A stretch of DNA of 64,000 nucleotides from a virus. Both the position numbers and the translations under genes were made by a program. The stretch spans positions 1 through 64,000 of the IMG/VR virus record IMGVR_UViG_3300010368_000009. One strand, written 5' to 3'. The stretch's first letter is position 1. Every line of letters starts with the position of its first letter. The notes below the pieces were generated by a model. The model worked only from the letters and a program-made list of their open reading frames with translations, was not told the DNA's origin and made no database searches. Shown here piece by piece: positions 40,913 to 49,111 of the stretch.

Positions 40913-40940
40913 TTGCACATGGAGTGAAACGTGCTATAAG
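40913..40940 (+). promoter_or_regulatory. promoter of tRNA-Met
   Basis: TTGCAC (40913-40918), 16-base spacer, TATAAG (40935-40940), 8 bases before the tRNA; divergent from the Y-RNA promoter. Confidence 0.65.
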
Positions 40941-40948
40941 TATTATCT

Positions 40949-41025
40949 TGCGGGTTAGAGAAGTTGGTCATCTCGTTAGACTCATAATCTGAAAACCGGT
41001 GGTTCGAGTCCACCACCCGCTCCCA
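40949..41025 (+). tRNA. tRNA-Met(CAT), initiator-like
   Basis: Acceptor TGCGGGT/ACCCGCT with an unpaired 1-72 (T-T), C73, CCA; D-stem GAGA/TCTC containing an A11-T24 pair; anticodon stem TTAGA/TCTGA around CTCATAA; T-arm GGTGG-TTCGAGT-CCACC. The unpaired 1-72 and A11-T24 are initiator features, but the three G-C pairs of the initiator anticodon stem are missing. Confidence 0.88.
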
Positions 41026-41044
41026 GTTTTACGTAGGAATAATT

Positions 41045-41209
41045 ATGAACAGAAAAGTAGAATTATTCCCAACGATTCATATCACCGAAGAAACTGTAGC
41101 TGACTTGAAAGAAATATATGATTTCGATGTCACGGCACCCATTGTTATTCCATGGGGTGATGGAGACACGATTACTATAACACTGAAAGTTGTCACTGAG
41201 AATACTTGA
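41045..41209 (+). CDS. small unknown protein
   Basis: A 54-residue protein (MNRKVELFPTIHITEETVADL) following tRNA-Met with an AGGAAT site 5-6 bases before the ATG. It looks like a small alpha/beta unit ending in strands (ITITLKVVTENT). Its stop overlaps the -35 box of the next promoter. Confidence 0.6.
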   Translation: MNRKVELFPTIHITEETVADLKEIYDFDVTAPIVIPWGDGDTITITLKVVTENT

Positions 41210-41234
41210 CATATAGTTGTAGACCTATTAGAGT
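41206..41234 (+). promoter_or_regulatory. sigma70-like promoter
   Basis: TTGACA (41206-41211), 17-base spacer, TAGAGT (41229-41234), before the gene at 41262. Confidence 0.65.
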
Positions 41235-41261
41235 GATAGCATAATCACTTAGGGAACTACT

Positions 41262-41525
41262 ATGTCTAGCAATCCTTTTGAATTTGTGAAGTTTTCAACC
41301 AATTATATGGTGCCCCTGACAAATGAACAACGGCGGGTGCTGTTCCAACGGGGTGATCGGTTTCATAATAACAACTCGCCAGATGCAGACATTATGGCCA
41401 TCGAGGGCGTCGAAGAGTTCCGTCTTCAGTGTTTGGTCTATGTTGTGGAAATCAATGTCAATCATGATACACCCGAAACACATTTGGCCGTTTCTAACAT
41501 GATACGCAAACATCTGGCCGCTTGA
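41262..41525 (+). CDS. unknown small protein
   Basis: An 87-residue soluble protein (MSSNPFEFVKFSTNYMVPLTNEQ) with an AGGGAA ribosome site. It has a helix-strand-helix look and no motif I recognise. A GATAAATA octamer directly follows its stop. Confidence 0.62.
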   Translation: MSSNPFEFVKFSTNYMVPLTNEQRRVLFQRGDRFHNNNSPDADIMAIEGVEEFRLQCLVYVVEINVNHDTPETHLAVSNMIRKHLAA

Positions 41526-41536
41526 TAAATACCTTC

Positions 41537-41638
41537 ATGATATATGTAATAATTATTGGTTGTATTGTTGCCGTGATTGTGTTACCACTAGCACATTATG
41601 TGGTGTTCGGTAAAAATCCACTGGACAAATTTATATAA
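41537..41638 (+). CDS. single-helix membrane micro-protein
   Basis: A 33-residue protein consisting of one membrane helix (residues 2-24, IYVIIIGCIVAVIVLPLAHYVVF) and a short basic tail. A late-type GATAAATA octamer at 41524-41531 is close upstream. It could be a small regulator of a membrane protein; no family is recognised. Confidence 0.5.
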   Translation: MIYVIIIGCIVAVIVLPLAHYVVFGKNPLDKFI

Positions 41639-41650
41639 AGAACCAGTACG

Positions 41651-42397
41651 ATGAAAATTGTTTCGAAATTCCAAGACTACTATGATTGTGGTCTGGCATA
41701 CGGTGTTGACGAAAATATCGTTTATACTCGTACCGAACATGTTGAACGTATCAAGATGGTGAATGGTTCGAACACACGCGAGGTCCGGCTTCGTGATAAT
41801 CGCCCAACTCGCTATGGTATTAATAGTCCCAGCTGGTATCGATTACAACCGAATTATCTTCACTTCTGTGGTATGGTGTATCCATTCTATCGTCTTTTCA
41901 AATCTGAAAAGATCGGTCGTGACCGTAAGACTGGCGAGGATGTGATACGAGAGTGGACTGAATATTATTGGGATAATGAATCAGTATCGAAGGAATATTC
42001 AGTTAGCCGTGAAAAAAGTCGGCATGCATACAATCCCGGTGAGCCATTCGATATGGCCAATGAATGGAATGTAATTATCGATGATGAATTGAATCAACGA
42101 TATCAGTCACCCATTGTTGTTGAAGTTTTTGGTACAATCGAACAACGCCAAGCTTTTAGACCAATATATCATGATGTTAGTGAAGTTAATCATATCATCA
42201 ACCCGTGTCTGAAAGATTATGGGTTCGGTAATCTAATCGATCCATATACCGCCTTCCAAGAAATCAGTATGTATCTTGGTATGTTGCAGAACCCGGAAGA
42301 TAAAGACTTGGACCCGACTGCAACCGATGTCGAAAAAATCAACCAACATGGAATGGACCCAGTTTATGGCTTCAGAAAACCACCAGTTTCAAAATGA
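41651..42397 (+). CDS. unknown protein (248 residues)
   Basis: A 248-residue charged protein with many aromatic residues (YDCGLAYGVDENIVYTR, WYRLQPNYLHFCGMVYPFYRLF). The C-terminal third is acidic (QNPEDKDLDPTATDVEKINQHG). Secondary structure appears mixed; no motif is recognised. It overlaps the next gene by 32 bases. Confidence 0.68.
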   Translation: MKIVSKFQDYYDCGLAYGVDENIVYTRTEHVERIKMVNGSNTREVRLRDNRPTRYGINSPSWYRLQPNYLHFCGMVYPFYRLFKSEKIGRDRKTGEDVIREWTEYYWDNESVSKEYSVSREKSRHAYNPGEPFDMANEWNVIIDDELNQRYQSPIVVEVFGTIEQRQAFRPIYHDVSEVNHIINPCLKDYGFGNLIDPYTAFQEISMYLGMLQNPEDKDLDPTATDVEKINQHGMDPVYGFRKPPVSK

Positions 42398-42608
42398 TAT
42401 TGGCACAGCCACTGAAGAATTTCGATCTATGGTCGAAAAGTGGTATCGAGATATTATCATTCCTGCTGTAGCAGCAGATCAACCGAGAAATAATTGTCGG
42501 ATCGTGGTCATGTTGATTCGCGATGATGAGAAAGATGCCGAACGAGGCGTTATTATGGATCGTATTAAAATCATGGAAAATATGGAAATAGGAGCTGGAC
42601 ATGAATAA
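42366..42608 (+). CDS. unknown small protein
   Basis: An 80-residue protein (MASENHQFQNDIGTATEEF) mostly helical, with one strand IVVMLIRDD. The start is chosen at MASE to limit overlap; MEWTQF at 42348 is an alternative. It overlaps the next gene by 8 bases. Confidence 0.55.
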   Translation: MASENHQFQNDIGTATEEFRSMVEKWYRDIIIPAVAADQPRNNCRIVVMLIRDDEKDAERGVIMDRIKIMENMEIGAGHE

Positions 42609-42801
42609 ATCGGATTATAATAAAACTGTCGTGTATAGTGTGGCGATTATCGGTGTCATTATTGTTCTATCGGGTTTTACTGTGTCCGATATAATGCGAA
42701 ATAAAGCTATGAGTGAAGTGGGAATTGCCGGTATGGAATTACAACAGGCGTGTGTGGAACATGATATTCCGCTGGCCGAATGTCGAGTGCGTATCAGATA
42801 A
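42601..42801 (+). CDS. small membrane protein
   Basis: A 66-residue protein with an N-terminal membrane helix (residues about 11-30, VYSVAIIGVIIVLSGFTV) and a C-terminal part with two cysteines (QQACVEHDIPLAECRV) that could be oxidised outside the cell membrane. AGGAG ribosome site. Function unknown. Confidence 0.62.
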   Translation: MNKSDYNKTVVYSVAIIGVIIVLSGFTVSDIMRNKAMSEVGIAGMELQQACVEHDIPLAECRVRIR

Positions 42802-42849
42802 CGTTGATTCGTTCCCGGTGTGCCATCCATAGTGTTCCCAAAACGTTGT

Positions 42850-42882
42850 ATCCAACCCAACCAGTAGCCGGTTGGGATGGAT
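42850..42882. terminator. hairpin between convergent genes
   Basis: ATCC..CCCAACC pairs with GGTTGGG..GGAT around a short loop, between convergent stops at 42801 and 42885; no long T-run. Confidence 0.6.
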
Positions 42883-42884
42883 AA

Positions 42885-43301
42885 TCAGTCAACATCGATT
42901 TGTTCCATTGCGTCAAAGATTTTATCTGTCCAGTATATATCATATTTCTTTAACGTTTTCAATAGATGAAAACATTTTGCTGCTAATAACTCTCGGTCTT
43001 TTAAATTATATGCTCTATAACAAGCACATGAAGCTGCAATGATTCTGGAAGTATAAAGATACGCATTACCATCGAAATTCCAATTGGTAAGACATTTCTT
43101 TAAGACGGTGAACTTATCATCATTGGTTTCGGCAAAATCAGTTTCACACGCGATTCGTAATCCACAATCCAATATAACGCTGCATAGAAATTCAATTCGA
43201 TACATTGGTGCACCGAGAATCACCCGTTTGATTTCTGTCTGCGGATCAAACATCTCCTTCAGATCATTATCTAATTCATCGGTATCCAAAAAATCTTCCA
43301 T
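42885..43301 (-). CDS. unknown protein (138 residues)
   Basis: A 138-residue cysteine-containing helical protein (SRIIAASCACYRAYNLKDRELLAAKCFHLL). It is convergent with the preceding plus-strand genes. A TATAAATT element lies just upstream on the minus strand. No family is recognised. Confidence 0.65.
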   Translation of the reverse strand: MEDFLDTDELDNDLKEMFDPQTEIKRVILGAPMYRIEFLCSVILDCGLRIACETDFAETNDDKFTVLKKCLTNWNFDGNAYLYTSRIIAASCACYRAYNLKDRELLAAKCFHLLKTLKKYDIYWTDKIFDAMEQIDVD

Positions 43302-43328
43302 GATTAATTTATAGCTGCAAAATTATAA

Positions 43329-43357
43329 TTGACAAGGAAAATCATTCTGCCTATAAG
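43329..43357 (+). promoter_or_regulatory. promoter of the NAD salvage operon
   Basis: TTGACA (43329-43334), 17-base spacer, TATAAG (43352-43357), the strongest match of this promoter class. Confidence 0.8.
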
Positions 43358-43413
43358 TAATATTAACGAGACACTGCTGAAGGCGTCTTGGCTATAATAA
43401 CATGGAGTGTGTT

Positions 43414-44565
43414 ATGTCCAAACTAACAGGGGTTGATCCCCGTGCCGTATATAATGACGGAAAAATCCTAACCGATTCTCTCGGGCCGGATCAAAAGCAT
43501 GACCTGTTGGTATTCATTGGCCGTTTTCAGCCATTGCATTATGGACACATGCGAGTAATCGATATTGCTCTTACTCGCGCCAAGCAAACATTGATCTTGG
43601 TAGGTTCGGCAAATGTCGGACGAACTCTTTACAACACCTTTACATATCAAGAACGCTACGCGATGATTGCTTCCCAATATCAGGAAGCGATTGATGATGG
43701 CCGTCTTGTGCTTCGTCCACTGGATGATCACACCTACGCTGATGCCGATTGGCTCGAACAGGTTCAAGATATCGTTGAACACGATGTTCTCAAGAATAAA
43801 ACTGCAAAGACTATCAGTCTGATTGGTTGTGAGAAAGATCACACCAGTTATTACCTTGGTCTGTTTCCGCAGTGGGGCAACATTGGTGTTGAATTCAAGG
43901 TGCCGTTGAACAGTACTGATGTTCGCAAAGCTGTATTCCTTCAAAAGAATAGTTATAATCCCGGTCCCGGTTCTGGTCGCATCATTAATGAAGAATACGA
44001 GTTTATTCATAAAGCGTGTCCTCCTGAAATCGCACGGTTGCTGTATGCCTTTACGATGCGATCTGAGTATGAAGACATCAAAGAAGAATGGGGTTTTATC
44101 AACACGTATCGTAACAACCGCCAAAAAGGTAATGAATATCCCGTCATCGATCATACGGTTGATGCATGTGTTGTTCAGTCGGGTCACGTGTTGGTTGTTC
44201 AACGTCGCTGGCGTCCGGGTAAAGGACTGTTTGCTCTTCCGGGTGGCTTCCTTAATGAATTTGAACCGGTTGATCATGCCATCCTTCGGGAACTTCGTGA
44301 AGAAACTCAAATTGATGTGAGTGATACGGTTCTTCGTGCCGGTTTTGTGAAACGTGAACAGTTCAGTGATCCACGCCGGTCTGATCGTGGCCGCATCATT
44401 ACTGAGTGTGGTTTGTTCAAACTTCAAGATCGCGCCAAGCTTCCAACGGTTAAGGGTGCCGATGATGCCGCCTGTGCATTCTGGTTGCCATTGAATAAAG
44501 TTGATCCAAGTGCATTTTTTGAAGACCATGCATTCATCATTCGCAAACTGACAAAAGATTTGTGA
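43414..44565 (+). CDS. nadM: bifunctional NMN adenylyltransferase / Nudix hydrolase
   Basis: A 383-residue two-domain enzyme. The N-terminal nucleotidyltransferase (LLVFIGRFQPLHYGHMRVID, with GRFQP and HxGH-type HYGH) would join NMN and ATP to NAD; the later SIxxxR-type region is DHTSYYLGLFPQW/NSTDVRKAV. The C-terminal Nudix domain shows ALPGGFLNEFEPVDHAILRELREETQI. This NadM-NudF arrangement occurs in cyanobacteria and large phages. It is the first gene of a unit with NAMPT two genes on. The start at 43414 is chosen for GGAG. Confidence 0.95.
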   Translation: MSKLTGVDPRAVYNDGKILTDSLGPDQKHDLLVFIGRFQPLHYGHMRVIDIALTRAKQTLILVGSANVGRTLYNTFTYQERYAMIASQYQEAIDDGRLVLRPLDDHTYADADWLEQVQDIVEHDVLKNKTAKTISLIGCEKDHTSYYLGLFPQWGNIGVEFKVPLNSTDVRKAVFLQKNSYNPGPGSGRIINEEYEFIHKACPPEIARLLYAFTMRSEYEDIKEEWGFINTYRNNRQKGNEYPVIDHTVDACVVQSGHVLVVQRRWRPGKGLFALPGGFLNEFEPVDHAILRELREETQIDVSDTVLRAGFVKREQFSDPRRSDRGRIITECGLFKLQDRAKLPTVKGADDAACAFWLPLNKVDPSAFFEDHAFIIRKLTKDL

Positions 44566-44575
44566 GGAGAACACT

Positions 44576-44737
44576 ATGGAAGATGACACCTATCAAATCA
44601 TTCAAAAACTGAAAGATATGGTTGATGAAATCGATCTATATGAAATTGAAATCGCCGCTGCTCGCGAGCGTATCACACAGAACCGGCTGGTAATCAAAGC
44701 ATTGAAGGCCGAAACCGAAAAAGAAAAAGGAAATTAA
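44576..44737 (+). CDS. small coiled-coil protein between NAD genes
   Basis: A 53-residue charged helix (MEDDTYQIIQKLKDMVDEIDLYE ... AETEKEKGN) with an excellent GAGGAG site, placed between nadM and the NAMPT gene with gaps of 10 and 4 bases. It should form a coiled coil. It may bind one of the neighbouring enzymes, an inference from position alone. Confidence 0.7.
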   Translation: MEDDTYQIIQKLKDMVDEIDLYEIEIAAARERITQNRLVIKALKAETEKEKGN

Positions 44738-44741
44738 TATC

Positions 44742-46205
44742 ATGACCATCATTGTAAACGTAAATGAAATCGAACGCATTCTTTCCAATCCGATTCTTAT
44801 GTCAGATTCGTATAAGTTTTCACATTGGAAGCAATACCCACAAAAATCTTTGTATGTGAATAGCTACATTGAATCTCGCGGCATGTGTACCGAATTGGTC
44901 AACAGTGGCCTCGACAACGAGTTGGTATTCTTTGGTATCCAAGGATTTATCAAGCGTTACCTGTCTCGCCAAATCACACCCCAACATATTGATGAAGCTG
45001 AAAAATTCTGCAAGAATCATGGTGAACCATTCAATCGTCGTGGCTTTGAAATAATCGTGAATGATTACAACGGCTATTACCCTGTCAGTATTCAGGCTAT
45101 TCCAGAAGGAACAGTCATCAGTGCACACAATGTTATGGTTCAAGTAATCAATACTGACTCTCGGTTGTACTGGTTGACCTCGTTTCTGGAAACTGCATTG
45201 CTTCGCGCCGTGTGGTATCCAGTTTCCGTGGCTACCAAGAGCCGGGAAATCAAAAAGGTTATTGCCAAATATATGGATGATACGGTTGGCAATCGTGATG
45301 GTTTGGAATTCAAACTTCATGATTTCGGTGCCCGTGGTGTTTCTTCTCAAGAATCGGCCATGATTGGTGGCGCTGCCCATCTGGTGAACTTCATGGGAAC
45401 TGATACCGTTGAAGCCGCTGTATGGCTCTCTGCACTGTATAGTGAGCCTATGGCCGGGTTCTCGGTGCCAGCCGCTGAGCATAGCACCACGACGACTTGG
45501 GGTGGACCGGAAGGCGAAGAAGCTAGTTTCTTGAATATGCTGGAACAATTCCAAGGCAACTACCCGATTATCTCGGTGGTATCTGATAGCTATGACATTT
45601 ACAATGCGATCACCAATCTTTGGGGTGGCACATTGAAGGAAGCTGTTATCGCTGCTTCAAAAATGGGTAGCAAGTTGGTCGTTCGTCCAGACAGTGGTGA
45701 TCCAACAACGGTTCCTATCGATTGTGTTAAACTACTGATGGAAGTCTTTGGATACACGACTAATGATCTTGGGTATAAGGTATTGCCACCATATATCGGT
45801 GTGCTTCAGGGTGATGGTATCAACATCAATTCCATTCGTGCCATTCTTGAAAACATGAAGCGTGCTGGACTGTCGGTGGAAAACATTGTGTTCGGTATGG
45901 GCGGTGAGTTGCTTCAGGGTCATATGCGTGATGATCACAAATTCGCCATGAAGGCTTCTGAGATTCGGGTTGGTGATGAAGTTCGGGATGTGTTCAAGCA
46001 GCCGGTTACGGATGCTATGAAAATTTCAAAGAAGGGTCGATTGGCACTTATTGAAACCAGCGGCGTTGGTTCTCGTGGCTACAACACATTGCGTGAATGT
46101 AATTTGGGCTACTTGGATAAAAACCTACTGCGGGAAATTTACCGTAATGGTGAAATTTTAATCGATGACACCTTTACAACCATTCGGAAGCGTGCCAGTA
46201 TCTGA
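44742..46205 (+). CDS. nadV: nicotinamide phosphoribosyltransferase
   Basis: A 487-residue NAMPT (NadV) that makes NMN from nicotinamide and PRPP. Matching segments are NPILMSDSYKFSHWKQYP (N-terminal), GLEFKLHDFGARGVSSQESA (active site His and Arg), SVPAAEHSTTTTWGG, VVSDSYDIYNAIT, VVRPDSGDP and IVFGMGGELLQ. It is full length. Together with nadM it gives a complete two-step nicotinamide-to-NAD route, as in the phage NARP2 pathway that restores NAD during defence-induced depletion. AAGGAAA ribosome site. Confidence 0.96.
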   Translation: MTIIVNVNEIERILSNPILMSDSYKFSHWKQYPQKSLYVNSYIESRGMCTELVNSGLDNELVFFGIQGFIKRYLSRQITPQHIDEAEKFCKNHGEPFNRRGFEIIVNDYNGYYPVSIQAIPEGTVISAHNVMVQVINTDSRLYWLTSFLETALLRAVWYPVSVATKSREIKKVIAKYMDDTVGNRDGLEFKLHDFGARGVSSQESAMIGGAAHLVNFMGTDTVEAAVWLSALYSEPMAGFSVPAAEHSTTTTWGGPEGEEASFLNMLEQFQGNYPIISVVSDSYDIYNAITNLWGGTLKEAVIAASKMGSKLVVRPDSGDPTTVPIDCVKLLMEVFGYTTNDLGYKVLPPYIGVLQGDGININSIRAILENMKRAGLSVENIVFGMGGELLQGHMRDDHKFAMKASEIRVGDEVRDVFKQPVTDAMKISKKGRLALIETSGVGSRGYNTLRECNLGYLDKNLLREIYRNGEILIDDTFTTIRKRASI

Positions 46206-46269
46206 TTGTCATACTGGCGTGGTTAGCTGTATGACGGTACTTCATGTTCTGATTATCCTTTGCGTAGAA

Positions 46270-46306
46270 GGGTCAGCGAAAGAATTTAAACACCTTTCGC
46301 TGACCC
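46270..46306. terminator. bidirectional terminator after nadV
   Basis: GGGTCAGCGAAAG (46270-46282) pairs with CTTTCGCTGACCC (46294-46306); the stop codon of the convergent gene lies inside the loop. Confidence 0.8.
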
Positions 46307-46762
46307 TGATATGTCTACACCATTAGATAATATTTGTTTGCATAAACGCTGTTGGGTTTCAGTTTTAAAACGATCCCAACCACTGTCCGATCCGGTATAA
46401 AACGCAAAATCCAAACCTTCGAATCGGTATCTACCTTGTAAGTTGGTGGATGAATACTTCCATTCGCTCGGGGTTGGTTCTTGGTTTTGCGGTGTTACGA
46501 AACCCATCGCATATGGGATACCCATATTAAAACTGTACCCTTCTTGTTTCTCAAGTACGTTTAATATGGTTAGATGAGTACCAAGACCAGCCGCAAACAG
46601 AAACATGGTATTATCATAAACTAGAAACCGGCCTTCGTTTAATCGGAAGCTAGGTAAAACGCTTTTGACCTTAAACCAAGACGGGTCAATATAAATTGTG
46701 ATATCAACCTGACCGTCCTTGGTTTTAATAAAACTGCGTTCTAAAAGTTTATTGAGCTTCAT
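46286..46762 (-). CDS. unknown protein (158 residues)
   Basis: A 158-residue protein (MKLNKLLERSFIKTKDG), last of three minus-strand genes. It is beta-rich in pattern (IDPSWFKVKSVLPSFRLNEGRFLVYD) with a final helix. It overlaps the upstream gene by 14 bases. It begins with the MKL..L pattern seen in several late genes here. Function unknown. Confidence 0.65.
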   Translation of the reverse strand: MKLNKLLERSFIKTKDGQVDITIYIDPSWFKVKSVLPSFRLNEGRFLVYDNTMFLFAAGLGTHLTILNVLEKQEGYSFNMGIPYAMGFVTPQNQEPTPSEWKYSSTNLQGRYRFEGLDFAFYTGSDSGWDRFKTETQQRLCKQILSNGVDISGSAKGV

Positions 46763-47522
46763 TACTCATATTGCTTTCTGGGCCGGGTTTGAGTTTTTTA
46801 TATTTTATTTTACTGATGAACATATCAACGGTTAGTTGTTGTTTTTGCTTCTCGTTACCATTGCCTTTCACTATAAGTGATGGTTCCATTTTAAATTTAT
46901 TAATATATTGTTTGAACAGTTCGGAGATAGCTTTTCTTGCGAGCGTCATTATTTTGTCTTTTTCTATAACGGTTGGTTCAGAATAAGCTTGAACGATGAT
47001 CATGCAATCGTTGTTTAACATAGTTGCGGCTAGGGCAGCAATCTCTGACGCAGCGGCATTCTTGTTGAGTGCTTTAGCAACACTCTGCATATTCCGCTGA
47101 TTCATTTTTTCTATTTCGGCATCGGTCCATTTTATTAAGGCTTGAACTCCCCTCTCTTTCGCGGCAGCTTCTCTTTCGTCATTCTTGGCAGAACGCTCTT
47201 TTTGTTCTAGATCGGCCACGTTCATATTATTACCATGGGCTAGTTTTTTCTTTTTCAAACTTTTAATGGCGGCTGAATTACCGGGGTATAGGTTTTCGGT
47301 TTTCTCGATAACTTCGCCGGTCGCATCAATTGTAAGAACGCGTTTTTCTTTAGTGATGCCCTTAATTACCCATCCGGCATCGGATGTCTGTACTTCGTAG
47401 ATCGCAATGATGTTGTAACCAACGTCTAATAGGCGGGTGAATAGTGGAGTGTCATACATCATTGTTATGTTATCAATGCCGAAGAATTCTAACATTTCTC
47501 TTTGAGTGCTAAAGGTTTTCAT
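46749..47522 (-). CDS. unknown protein (257 residues)
   Basis: A 257-residue protein. The first 75 residues suggest a small alpha/beta unit (YNIIAIYEVQTSDAGWVIKGI); residues about 85-170 form a charged helix rich in Lys/Glu/Ala (DLEQKERSAKNDEREAAAKERG), and the C-terminal part is again mixed. GGAAG ribosome site. Middle gene of a three-gene unit; no family is recognised. Confidence 0.65.
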   Translation of the reverse strand: MKTFSTQREMLEFFGIDNITMMYDTPLFTRLLDVGYNIIAIYEVQTSDAGWVIKGITKEKRVLTIDATGEVIEKTENLYPGNSAAIKSLKKKKLAHGNNMNVADLEQKERSAKNDEREAAAKERGVQALIKWTDAEIEKMNQRNMQSVAKALNKNAAASEIAALAATMLNNDCMIIVQAYSEPTVIEKDKIMTLARKAISELFKQYINKFKMEPSLIVKGNGNEKQKQQLTVDMFISKIKYKKLKPGPESNMSNEAQ

Positions 47523-47890
47523 TATCTTCCACCTGCTTTGACTACAACGGAGCGTTTCTTATTGAAGTTCTTATCAATATTATAAACATTACGACTGACC
47601 GCAAAATAGCACCCAAGGTAAACACCTTTAGGATCACTATCTATAAAGATTTGATCTGGAAAGGTTTCACCTTCCCCCCATATTTCTTTATATTTTTCAC
47701 TTAATGGGATTGCCATCACGTTTTTAGCACCGAATGCTGCAACGAGTGATGCTTCGTCGGCAAATGGCTTTAGTTCCGCCCGTGATAAGAATTTTTTAAT
47801 TTTACGACCAGCGGTCTTTACCATTTCTGGCATCTCATCAAGTTGTTCAGACTCGATGATCAATTTGATTTTTTGTTTTATTTCATCCAT
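47522..47890 (-). CDS. unknown protein (122 residues)
   Basis: A 122-residue protein with a basic middle (GRKIKKFLSRAELKPFADEASLVAAFG) and strand-like end. Its TAA overlaps the next start (TAATG). It begins directly after the HNH-gene terminator, with only GGGTG near the start. Function unknown. Confidence 0.6.
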   Translation of the reverse strand: MDEIKQKIKLIIESEQLDEMPEMVKTAGRKIKKFLSRAELKPFADEASLVAAFGAKNVMAIPLSEKYKEIWGEGETFPDQIFIDSDPKGVYLGCYFAVSRNVYNIDKNFNKKRSVVVKAGGR

Positions 47891-47895
47891 AAGAA

Positions 47896-47937
47896 AAACA
47901 CCCGTTGCTTTTACTATTTAGTAAGCAACGGGTGTTT
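47896..47937 (-). terminator. intrinsic terminator after the HNH gene
   Basis: AAACACCCGTTGCTT pairs perfectly with AAGCAACGGGTGTTT (15 bp); on the minus strand it is followed by TTTTTCTT. Confidence 0.9.
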
Positions 47938-47944
47938 CGTGGTT

Positions 47945-48652
47945 CTAATATCCGAGTGCTTCTACACCAACTGGTTCACACTCTGGACCGGATATTTGAA
48001 ATGTCGATCCATTACTATTACGAATGAACAATGGACCTTCCCAATTTAGATATTCTTCCCATCCAGATTTCTCAGGAATGATAAGCTTTCTCTTCTTCAT
48101 CTTGTTTGCAAGATCGAAGTAATCGGGCTTGTATGGCTTATGAATCGGACCCTTCTTCCCAGATGGACCAACCCATGTTTCGCTGTTGCCTTTTTTGCGA
48201 TTACAAACATCACAAGCCGACACAATGTTATACCAATCGGTTCCACCGCCCTTTGAGCGAGGGATAACGTGGTCAAACGTCAATTCGGAACCAGAGAAAT
48301 GCTTACTGCAATACTGGCAGGTATAATTGTCTCGCAGGAAGATATTCTTCTTGCTAAACGGAAGTGTTTGTTCCGGCTTCTGATATTTCTTGACGGCCAC
48401 GATGGATGGCAGCGGAACAGAAATTGATGGTGACCTGATAGCCACGTTCTGATATTCCGCAACTACATCATACTTTTCCGTGATGACGCCAACCACAGCT
48501 TCGCGCCAACCGATAGCAGATATCGGAATTACGCTAAATGGGTTGTAATCGGCATTCAGAACAAGAATTCTGAAATGGTCAAGGTGACCAAGTTGTCCAG
48601 CAGTAGCAGCAAGGACTTCTTGATACGTCATCTTGTCAAACGGCAAGCTCAT
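47945..48652 (-). CDS. HNH endonuclease
   Basis: A 235-residue protein with an HNH nuclease core: LRDNYTCQYCSKHFSGSELTFDHVIPRSKGG, then NIVSACDVCNRKKGN. The two CxxC pairs are the zinc knuckles of the HNH_5 type and the His of FDHVIP is catalytic. The N-terminal 85 residues are extra. Because it has its own promoter and terminator and stands alone, it may be a free-standing homing endonuclease, or a phage nuclease used in replication or host DNA attack. Confidence 0.93.
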   Translation of the reverse strand: MSLPFDKMTYQEVLAATAGQLGHLDHFRILVLNADYNPFSVIPISAIGWREAVVGVITEKYDVVAEYQNVAIRSPSISVPLPSIVAVKKYQKPEQTLPFSKKNIFLRDNYTCQYCSKHFSGSELTFDHVIPRSKGGGTDWYNIVSACDVCNRKKGNSETWVGPSGKKGPIHKPYKPDYFDLANKMKKRKLIIPEKSGWEEYLNWEGPLFIRNSNGSTFQISGPECEPVGVEALGY

Positions 48653-48675
48653 GATAATCTCCTATGCTTAAATTA

Positions 48676-48704
48676 TATTTACACGGTGAAACTCTTCTTG
48701 TCAA
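48676..48704 (-). promoter_or_regulatory. promoter of the HNH gene
   Basis: Minus strand TTGACA (48704-48699), 17-base spacer, TAAATA (48681-48676), 24 bases before the ATG. Confidence 0.75.
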
Positions 48705-48749
48705 CCCGGTTGGTTATATGTATGATAAATCTAAGATGAGGATAATATT

Positions 48750-49109
48750 ATGAAAATGTATGCCATCGTTCTTAACGAAGCACTTGCTGTCATGGGTGAT
48801 AATCGTGGAAAGATTGCCGCCCAATGCGGACACGCGTTTGTTACGGTTGCCATGAAATGCAAATCCAGTGATCCGAAACGCTGGAAAGAATATGATGAAT
48901 CAAGCTATCATGGCAAAGTTGTATTGAAGGCTGATATGGAAGAAGTTCAATCTTTGATGGATGAACTTAAAGGCAAAGTACCGATGCAACTTATTCGTGA
49001 TGCTGGTCTAACTGTGTTTGATGGTCCTACAAATACTGTATTAGGCATCGGTCCTATTCGAGATAGTGAACAGCCTAAGAGCTTGAAAGAATTGAAGTTA
49101 CTCAGATAA
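48750..49109 (+). CDS. peptidyl-tRNA hydrolase 2
   Basis: A 119-residue canonical PTH2. MKMYAIVLNEALAVMG is the first strand, RGKIAAQCGHAFVTVA carries the catalytic His motif, GKVVLKADMEEVQSL the second, QLIRDAGLTVFDGPT the catalytic Asp, and VLGIGPI the final motif. The length is that of archaeal PTH2. AGGAT ribosome site. It is the best conserved of three PTH2-like proteins in the window. Confidence 0.93.
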   Translation: MKMYAIVLNEALAVMGDNRGKIAAQCGHAFVTVAMKCKSSDPKRWKEYDESSYHGKVVLKADMEEVQSLMDELKGKVPMQLIRDAGLTVFDGPTNTVLGIGPIRDSEQPKSLKELKLLR

Positions 49110-49111
49110 CA

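Noticed and set aside
43468-44589. Long minus-strand ORF of 373 codons
   Set aside because: It is antisense to the whole NMN adenylyltransferase/Nudix gene, whose motifs are unmistakable.
44820-45554. Minus-strand ORF of 244 codons
   Set aside because: Antisense to conserved NAMPT sequence.
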